NCBI GenBank assembly: GCA_000442125.1
Contig: KE546973.1
Location: forward strand, 558,001-622,000
Origin: Opeltia flavorubescens
Lineage: Eukaryota > Ascomycota > Lecanoromycetes > Teloschistales > Teloschistaceae
DNA length: 64,000 nucleotides
Reading direction: 5' to 3'
The position numbers were made by a program, and so were the translations under genes. How positions within the stretch are numbered: position 1 is the first letter of the stretch; each line of letters opens with the position of its first letter. This document shows, piece after piece, positions 57,436 to 64,000 of this stretch. The notes under the pieces were generated by a model. The model did no database searches. It saw only the letters and a list, made by a program, of their open reading frames with translations, and was not told where the DNA came from.

Positions 57436-58015
57436 ACGGATGCTGACCGTGGAGGTATCTCGATGTACGATATTACTTCAATGCCAATTGCCAACGTCTA
57501 TTACTATTGGCGATATTGAGACTTGTCTAGCGAGGTTGGGGGATGTTGTCATTTCAAAGAAATCAGGGTGGGTGATCACAGGCGCAGAGAATGCACACTG
57601 AATGAATGTATGCTACTTACTAAATCGAGATACCTTCCGCTTTCTGGAGGCAATTTTTCGTGACCCATGTATGTTCGGCCACCGTAGTTCGACTCGCAGC
57701 CTTAAACTCCTTACTTTCCTCCTATCTGCCCATGGATCAACTCGGACGTTAGGCAGCTGTATGCCTGCCACGTCTTCATTGAGGCTCTTTGGTATATATC
57801 AAAGCCTTACCGTCCGCTCTGTATCATTTTGTCCGAGTCAGTCCAGGCTTTTCTCCATTGCTGTTGCTACTCCTCGCATTACTACTTTTAGCAGCCCACC
57901 CGTTCGGAAGACCAGTCAACAGTCATATTTAATCAACAGAAACAAAAGTCTGCAGAATGTTGTGAAGACTACACGATATATCAATAGAAATTTCTCACTA
58001 AGCACCCCACACAAT
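57436..58015. other. Region upstream of NMA111 with an in-frame open extension
   Basis: The frame of NMA111 is open from 57602, just after a TGA. From an ATG at 57671 it could add 115 residues with 15 Arg/Lys and no Asp or Glu. This could be a mitochondrial presequence used by an alternative start. Otherwise it is leader and promoter sequence. No separate gene was seen. Confidence 0.5.
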
Positions 58016-61000
58016 ATGGCAACGAATGGAGAAGTACGCAGCAAGCGCAAGAATAGCCCTGTCCAAGTCTTGACTCGGCCATCCAAAATACTTCGCCACG
58101 ACTCCTATCCAGGCGCAACAGAGAACGGCCAGCCAGTGGACGAAGATATGTACAGCAACACGGAGACCGATGGCGATGATCGCATGTCTCTCCCCCCCAT
58201 CGCTGCAACAGCCGATACGGCTGAATGGCAAGCTACTATAGAAAAAGTCGTTCGCAACGTTGTATCCATCCACTTTTGTCAGACTTGTTCTTTCGATACT
58301 GATCCAGCCATCTCTTCCGAAGCAACCGGATTCGTTGTCGACGCCGAGAATGGCTATATCTTGACCAACCGACATGTGGTTGGAGCAGGCCCCTTTTGGG
58401 GCTATTGCATCTTCGACAATCATGAGGAGGTGAGTAGGATATGAACACCTGGGTATTTCAGCTTGCTAACCCTGTGTGTATAGTGTGATGTCTACCCTGT
58501 CTACCGCGATCCAGTCCATGATTTCGGCATCCTCCGCTTTGATCCAAAAGCCATCAAATACATGCCCCTAACAGCGTTAACCCTTCGGCCTGATCTGGCG
58601 AAGGTTGGAGCGGAAATTCGAGTGGTCGGCAACGACGCTGGAGAAAAGCTTAGTATACTGTCCGGTGTCATCAGCCGACTTGACCGAAATGCGCCAGAGT
58701 ACGGCGAAGGCTACAGCGATTTCAACACAAATTATATTCAAGCTGCTGCTGCTGCAAGTGGAGGAAGCTCCGGAAGCCCCGTCGTTAATCTCGACGGTCA
58801 TGCTGTGGCCTTACAAGCTGGCGGAAGGGCAGACGGAGCAGCTACCGACTATTTCTTACCACTTGATCGGCCGCTGAGTGCTCTGGAGTGTATCAGGAAA
58901 GGTGAAGCAGTACCTCGGGGCACAATACAAACTCAGTGGGTCATCAAGCCGTTCGATGAGTGCCGGCGGCTTGGTCTCAGTTCCCAGTGGGAAGCTGCAA
59001 TACGCAAAGGCTTTCCCAAAGAGACCGGCCTGCTTGTGGCTGAGATTGTCCTACCGGAAGGACCGGCAGACAAACAACTTGAGGAAGGCGACGTTCTCGT
59101 ACAAGTCAACGGCGAACTTTTGACTCAATTCGTGCGGCTAGACTCGATCTTCGATTCGAATGTTGGGAAAACGGTGTCACTCTTAGTGCAGCGAGGCGGC
59201 AGAGATGTCAAAGTTGAGCTGAACGTCGGAGATTTACACGCCATCACACCAGACAGGTTTGTTACCGTGGCCGGAGGGTCTTTCCATAATCTTTCGTACC
59301 AGCAAGCTCGCTTGTATGCTATTCCTGTCAAAGGCGTATATGTTTGCGAAGCTGCTGGATCCTTCAAATTCGAAACGACGGAATCAGGTTGGCTCATTGA
59401 GTCCGTTGATCAGAAGAAAACGCCAGACCTCGATACTTTTATAGAAGTCATGTCCCAGATCCCTGACAGAGCTAGAGTTGTCGTAACCTACAAGCATTTG
59501 CGAGACTTACATACTCTGAACACGAGCATCATCTACATCGACCGACATTGGAGTAACAAGATGCGATTAGCTATCCGAAATGACGTTACGGGGGTCTGGG
59601 ACTTCTCTGATCTTGCCGAACCATTACCAGCGAAGCCTCCGGTTCGATGCAAAGCAGACTTCGCTCGCTTAGACACCGTCGGGCATCCAGCGGCTGCGGG
59701 CGTTATACGGAGCTTTGTACGGGTATCCTGCACGTTACCGCTCAAGCTTGATGGCTTTCCGCGGGCTCGAAAAATTGGCTTTGGTCTCGTCATTAACGCA
59801 GAACAAGGCCTCGTCGTCGTGTCCAGGGGCATAGTACCATTCGATCTGTGCGATCTATCCCTCACCATAGCCGAATCTATCATTGTTGAGGGAAAGGTAG
59901 TGTTCCTGCATCCTCTTGCCAACTATGCTGTCATTCAATACGATCCTTCTCTCGTCGATGCTCCAGTCCAGAACGCCCGATTGGCTACTGAGCATATCAA
60001 GCAAGGAGCGTCGACGATCTTCTTGGGCTTCAATCAGAATCTCCGTGCCGTGCTTACACCAACAACGGTCACAGACATCACTACTGTCGCCATTCCATCC
60101 AATGTCTCCGCACCTAGGTACCGAGCAATCAATCTTGACGCTATCACTGTAGACACCAGCCTCAGTGGTCAGTGCGGCAGCGGGGTCCTTCTTCGTGAAG
60201 ACGGTGTCGTCGAAGCTCTCTGGCTCAACTACCTTGGCGAGCGCTCTCCCCATAATCAGAAAGACGTCGAGTATCATCTCGGCGTTACGACACCGACTCT
60301 CCTCCCTATCCTGAACCAAATCCAATCTGGCATAAACCCTTCCCTTCGCATCCTCAATATTGAAACCAACACCGTTCAAATGTCCCAGTGCCGCATCATG
60401 GGCGTTTCCGAGACATGGATCACAAAAGTCGCTGAAGCGAATCCATCCCGCCATCAACTCTTTATGGTCCGCAAAATCGACTGCGCGCCTCCCTCCGGCT
60501 ACGACGACCAATCCCTGCACGAAGGCGACATAATTCTCACCCTCAACAGTAAACTCATCACCCGCGTCTCGGAGCTAGACATTATGTACGATAATGATTA
60601 CCTTGATGCGCTGATCGTCCGTCGCGGTCAAGAAATGACCCTCCGCGTCCCCACCATACCAACCGGCGACCTCGACACCTCCCGCGCCGTCATTTTCTGC
60701 GGCGCCATCCTCCACGCCCCGCACCATGCCGTCCGCCAACAGATTTCCAAACTCCACTCCGAAGTCTACGTCTCCATGCGCACCCGCGGTTCCCCCGCCT
60801 ACCAGTACGGTCTCGCACCTACCAATTTCATTACCGCTGTCAACGACGTGCCTACCCCCACTCTTACGGATTTTGTCCGAGAGGCTGGGAAAGTGGACGA
60901 TAACACTTATTTTAGGCTGAGGGTAGTAACGTTTGACAATGTACCGTGGGTGGCGACGATGAAGAAGTGCGAGCATTATTTCCCGACTATGGAGTTTCGG

Positions 61001-61135
61001 AAGGAGGGTGGTGTGTGGAGGAAAAAGGTTTTTGGGAAGCAAGGGGATGGGTTGGGAGGGATGGGCGGCGTGGGTGTTGGGGTTGGGGATGAGATGGCTG
61101 GAGGAGGTGGAGCGGAAGATGGGGTTGATGGTTAG
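58016..61135 (+). CDS. NMA111: HtrA-type serine protease Nma111
   Basis: A tandem HtrA-like protease with PDZ domains; nuclear in yeast, where it promotes apoptosis-like death and clears proteins. Two exons (58016-58429 and 58484-61135, phase 0) give 1021 residues. The N-terminal [14 protein letters not shown] includes a basic nuclear signal. The first protease domain has the triad His120 (TNRHVVGAG), Asp151 ([11 protein letters not shown]) and Ser234 ([15 protein letters not shown]). The first PDZ domain follows ([15 protein letters not shown]). The second protease-like domain, from about residue 500, has no intact triad; its equivalent motif reads [16 protein letters not shown] with Cys at the nucleophile place. 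A final PDZ ([15 protein letters not shown]) and a Gly-rich tail complete it. Length and domain order match the fungal family. Confidence 0.93.
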
Positions 61136-61616
61136 ATGAGATTTTGGATCGGGCAGTTGCTTTAAAATAGAGGATGGGCAGAGATTGAGCATGAGTGAAT
61201 GGCACTAATAAGAGTGTATTCGGAAATTGGTAAATATTCTTTGTTAATGTGGGTATAGTTTTTGGCGATGGGCAAAACCTACGTAGATAGATACCCCTTA
61301 TGCATAGGGACCACAATAACTCATTTGGTAATCGCTACTGCAACGATTTCTGGAACCAATAAATCAAAGATAACACTGGAGTGGAACTTTGCATCTGTAC
61401 ATTCTCTGTGCTTTCATGGAGGACTTTCCCATCCGTATTTCGCCACGCTAAGGAACCTTCATACCTAGCCAGATATCCACCTCCAGCACGAGAACTCCTC
61501 GCTTGCTCGAACGCTAAAAATTTCCATTACCAATACCATCAAATACATGGTGAAGTATAACGAAAGACAACCATAAGCTAAAACAGTCCGTCTAGTCACA
61601 ACCGCTCGTCATCCAT
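61136..61616. other. Convergent intergenic region
   Basis: About 480 bp between NMA111 and the minus-strand gene at the edge. No feature was recognised. Confidence 0.5.
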
Positions 61617-64000
61617 TCACGGCTGTACTTTGATCGAGCTTCCCAACAATTTCTCCCTCACATTCCCCAGCGTCCTCATACATTCACGATGCCGTTCCCA
61701 GCTGACATCCCAATGCTCCCTGACGCGAAAGTCTTCCTCAACGCCCTGCATATACTTCGTATATCCCCACTTCTTAGTCCCTTCGCCCACTGCACTCAAC
61801 CACTCCGGTTTGAGCGTGACCTCTACACTCGCTTGCCTTTCGGTGAAGTGATTGAGCATCCTCGTGTTGTAAACGTTCCATTCAGATATGTACGCACGCA
61901 TAGCTACGATGTATCGTTCCCAAGACGACTGGGTGAGCTTCTCTGGAGCAAGAGGTGCTTTGGGCGGATTCGGGAGTTCGAGTTTCTGAGGGCTCGGCAC
62001 TTGGGGCGGTCGAGCTGACGCTTTCGATTCAAAAGGTAAAGCGGTAGTGAGGTCGTTGAGATCTTTGATACCTTGTTGATTTGGTCCGAACGGAGCGACT
62101 TTTTTAAGATTGCCAAGATCTATCGGATCATGCTCTGAAAGTTGATCAGGATGGGACGGACCAGCTGGGCGTGGTGGAATCGGAGGGCGAGGAGTCGTCA
62201 GATTAGGATCGGAGATGTTAGATGACTTAGGCAAACCGCCGTTCGTCTTACTCCCTCCAGATGGAGGGCTCGTACTGCTGTCCAGATCCATCGCACTGCC
62301 ATTACCGCTACTTCGGCTGCTTACGCTGCCTGGATTGCTAGTAGTGTTATCATCGCCTGCATCGTCAACTGTAGCCGCAAGATTGGTAGGCTTCGGTACA
62401 GCTGGGCGCTTGAACACATTCTTAGAGCCTCTTCTGGAGGGCGTCTTTGGCCGCTTACGGCTGATTCCTCGAACGATATTTCCCACAGGCGGAGGAGGTG
62501 GCGGTGGCCAGTTAAGCGTACCAGGTCGAAAGTATGGTGCCCATTTATCTGGAGAATATGGCTCGTGCTGCTGTTGTTGCTGCTTGGGCTCGGGAGCTGA
62601 TGGAGGTATGTTGGGATTTTGGATTGTTCCGTCGTCTCTTTTTGCAGACGGTGCTCGGTAGGTTTGTTTCAGTGGCGAGACTGGACGCTTCGTGGGCGAA
62701 GTCCTCCCACGAGTGGCATGGGCTGACTTTGCTGGAGACTCAAAGTATTCCTCCGGCTTAGCGGTAAACTTACCATGCCAGTCAGACGGCGAGAATTTAA
62801 CACTGATGGCGTCCGAACTATGGCTTCGAAGAGGCGGTGGATGAGCAGGCTGCCCGTTCGCTTCGTTCGGGAAGGAAAAGCTGCCGATTGTATCATTATT
62901 AGCACTTCCCACTAAAAATCTTGCATAAAAGGGACGAGTGTTGGACTTTAGGCCCTGGCGTTCCAGAGCAGTCTCTTTTCTTTGTGTAGGAACAATGCAG
63001 GATGGGATTGCCCAATATGGGGGCGGCACTTTGAGGTAACTTGCGTTTGCCGCAGGTCTTGATCCCCCAAAAGGCCACTGTTGGCACCATGTACGAGAAG
63101 AAGGGGCAAAGAGAGATGGGTCAAACCCAAAAGCATCGTACATTGACGTCTTTGCCGGGTGTTCACCGGTAGCCGGTCTGCCATTGCTATCATTCCCATG
63201 TTGCTGATTAGCTGGTCCATACTTGTCATGCCAGCTTTTCGGTCGATGTAAAGGTCTTTGTTGGGTATTACTGGCATCGTTTTGTCGAGGCGACGAGTGA
63301 ACAGGATTCTTCATGCCCTGGGTACGCTCCGCTTCGTGCCTCATCCTGTGTTCCATGAATCCTTCTGTGAGGCTCGGGTCGATGTTTGATCCTGTGGTAT
63401 GGGGCCGTTGCGTCGATGTGGATCGGCTTTCGGCAGCATCGCTTCGACCTTGCGTTGACGAGCCCTTGCCTCCTTCATCGATGTGAATGAACGGTTTGTA
63501 AGCTGGACGAAGATGGGCATTCTGAGTCCTGCTATGACCAGCATGCGCTTGCTCTGCTGACGTATAGAGTTGCTCTACCCCTTCGCGAAGGCTTTCATCA
63601 GAGGAAGAGGAAGAGATAGACGAGATAGACACCGGGCGAGGGCTTCTAAGCTTTGGGCTAGCACTGTGATGACCTCGTTGTGTAGCTGCTGACGCATTCC
63701 TCGACTGCGACCCGTTCCTATCCATCGACTCGCTGTCGTAAACCTCGCCTGAAGTTGGGCCGTCACGAGAGGTTGACGATCTGCCCAATCCAGTGCTTGT
63801 GAAATAGGTCCTCTCCCCTCCGCTAGTTGCATAAGGAGTACTGATTCTTTCACTGTTGGCAAAAGGATCTTCTGTAGCTGATTGAGGTCTGAAAGCTTTC
63901 ATAGGATCTGGCCGCTTTGGCGTGGTTCTTTGATTAGCGGGGGGCGGGGGAGGATTAGAGCGAGGTTCGAAATCTGGTCTAGAGATGTCAGGTCTTTCAC
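61617..64000 (-). CDS. Large disordered protein, 3' part, possibly a fungal J-domain protein
   Basis: The frame is open from the right edge to the stop at 61617, about 794 codons, and must continue outside the window. Most of it is low complexity: Ser/Pro/Arg-rich with proline runs (LNWPPPPPPPVGN). Two conserved-looking islands stand out: SVKFSPSDWHGKFTAKPEEY near 62770-62820, and the C-terminal 120 residues (SWERYIVAMRAYISEWNVYN, HFTERQ, GYTKYMQGVEEDFRVREHWD). I associate this C-terminal pattern with a large fungal DnaJ-domain protein whose J domain is at the far N terminus, which would lie beyond the edge. That link is from memory and cannot be confirmed here. No intron is needed in the visible part. 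The ATG at 63902 is internal. Confidence 0.6.
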   Translation of the reverse strand, partial: ERPDISRPDFEPRSNPPPPPANQRTTPKRPDPMKAFRPQSATEDPFANSERISTPYATSGGERTYFTSTGLGRSSTSRDGPTSGEVYDSESMDRNGSQSRNASAATQRGHHSASPKLRSPRPVSISSISSSSSDESLREGVEQLYTSAEQAHAGHSRTQNAHLRPAYKPFIHIDEGGKGSSTQGRSDAAESRSTSTQRPHTTGSNIDPSLTEGFMEHRMRHEAERTQGMKNPVHSSPRQNDASNTQQRPLHRPKSWHDKYGPANQQHGNDSNGRPATGEHPAKTSMYDAFGFDPSLFAPSSRTWCQQWPFGGSRPAANASYLKVPPPYWAIPSCIVPTQRKETALERQGLKSNTRPFYARFLVGSANNDTIGSFSFPNEANGQPAHPPPLRSHSSDAISVKFSPSDWHGKFTAKPEEYFESPAKSAHATRGRTSPTKRPVSPLKQTYRAPSAKRDDGTIQNPNIPPSAPEPKQQQQQHEPYSPDKWAPYFRPGTLNWPPPPPPPVGNIVRGISRKRPKTPSRRGSKNVFKRPAVPKPTNLAATVDDAGDDNTTSNPGSVSSRSSGNGSAMDLDSSTSPPSGGSKTNGGLPKSSNISDPNLTTPRPPIPPRPAGPSHPDQLSEHDPIDLGNLKKVAPFGPNQQGIKDLNDLTTALPFESKASARPPQVPSPQKLELPNPPKAPLAPEKLTQSSWERYIVAMRAYISEWNVYNTRMLNHFTERQASVEVTLKPEWLSAVGEGTKKWGYTKYMQGVEEDFRVREHWDVSWERHRECMRTLGNVREKLLGSSIKVQP

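Noticed and set aside
1-64000. tRNA, rRNA, CRISPR, transposon or virus-like sequence
   Set aside because: Read through for box A/B motifs, repeat-spacer patterns, terminal repeats, and transposase or polymerase motifs; none was convincing. A formal search was not possible.

Overview
The window comes from a filamentous ascomycete (Pezizomycotina; most likely Dothideomycetes, judged from gene content and style, not from a search). Genes are dense, on both strands, and split by short GT-AG introns of about 45-80 nt. Many carry a CTAAC/CTGAC-type branch site. The products are ordinary eukaryotic housekeeping proteins plus a few secreted fungal enzymes. I see no rRNA, tRNA, CRISPR array, transposon or virus-like element. 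I support 26 protein genes, one of them cut by the right edge. Several were rebuilt across introns and are not visible as single open frames.

Left third (1-25 kb): the endocytic muniscin SYP1; a membrane-anchored SH3 protein; a 46-residue cysteine-rich protein behind its own TATA box; the spindle checkpoint protein MAD1; the splicing factor PRP3; the largest RNA polymerase I subunit RPA190 (divergent from PRP3 across 292 bp); and the ribosome quality-control ligase LTN1.

Middle (25-44 kb): a GH75 chitosanase whose second intron holds a 10-N assembly gap; a gene-poor stretch of 2.5 kb ending in a small secreted SH3-like protein; RAD3/XPD, unusually rich in tiny first exons; mitochondrial TAM41; the survivin homologue BIR1; an F-box protein with a C-terminal membrane helix; a BLI-3 flavin-fold protein; the AP-2 sigma subunit; and a SUN-family (GH132) wall protein.

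Right third (44-64 kb): SNU23, SPT3, DPH5, a conserved fungal protein of unknown function, glutaminase A, PPM1, IST1, a small Myb-like protein, the HtrA-type protease NMA111, and the 3' part of a large protein that may be a fungal J-domain protein.

There is no biosynthetic cluster or defence island. The neighbours are functionally unrelated, although PRP3 and SNU23 are both tri-snRNP proteins, and MAD1 and BIR1 both act at kinetochores. The most striking unexplained signal is one of composition. In gene after gene the coding strand is C-rich in its distal part and then flips to G-rich just before the stop codon. NMA111 and BLI-3 also have long in-frame upstream extensions with many Arg/Ser residues and no acidic residue, which look like mitochondrial presequences. 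Translations, splice sites and counts were made by eye; no database or alignment was run.
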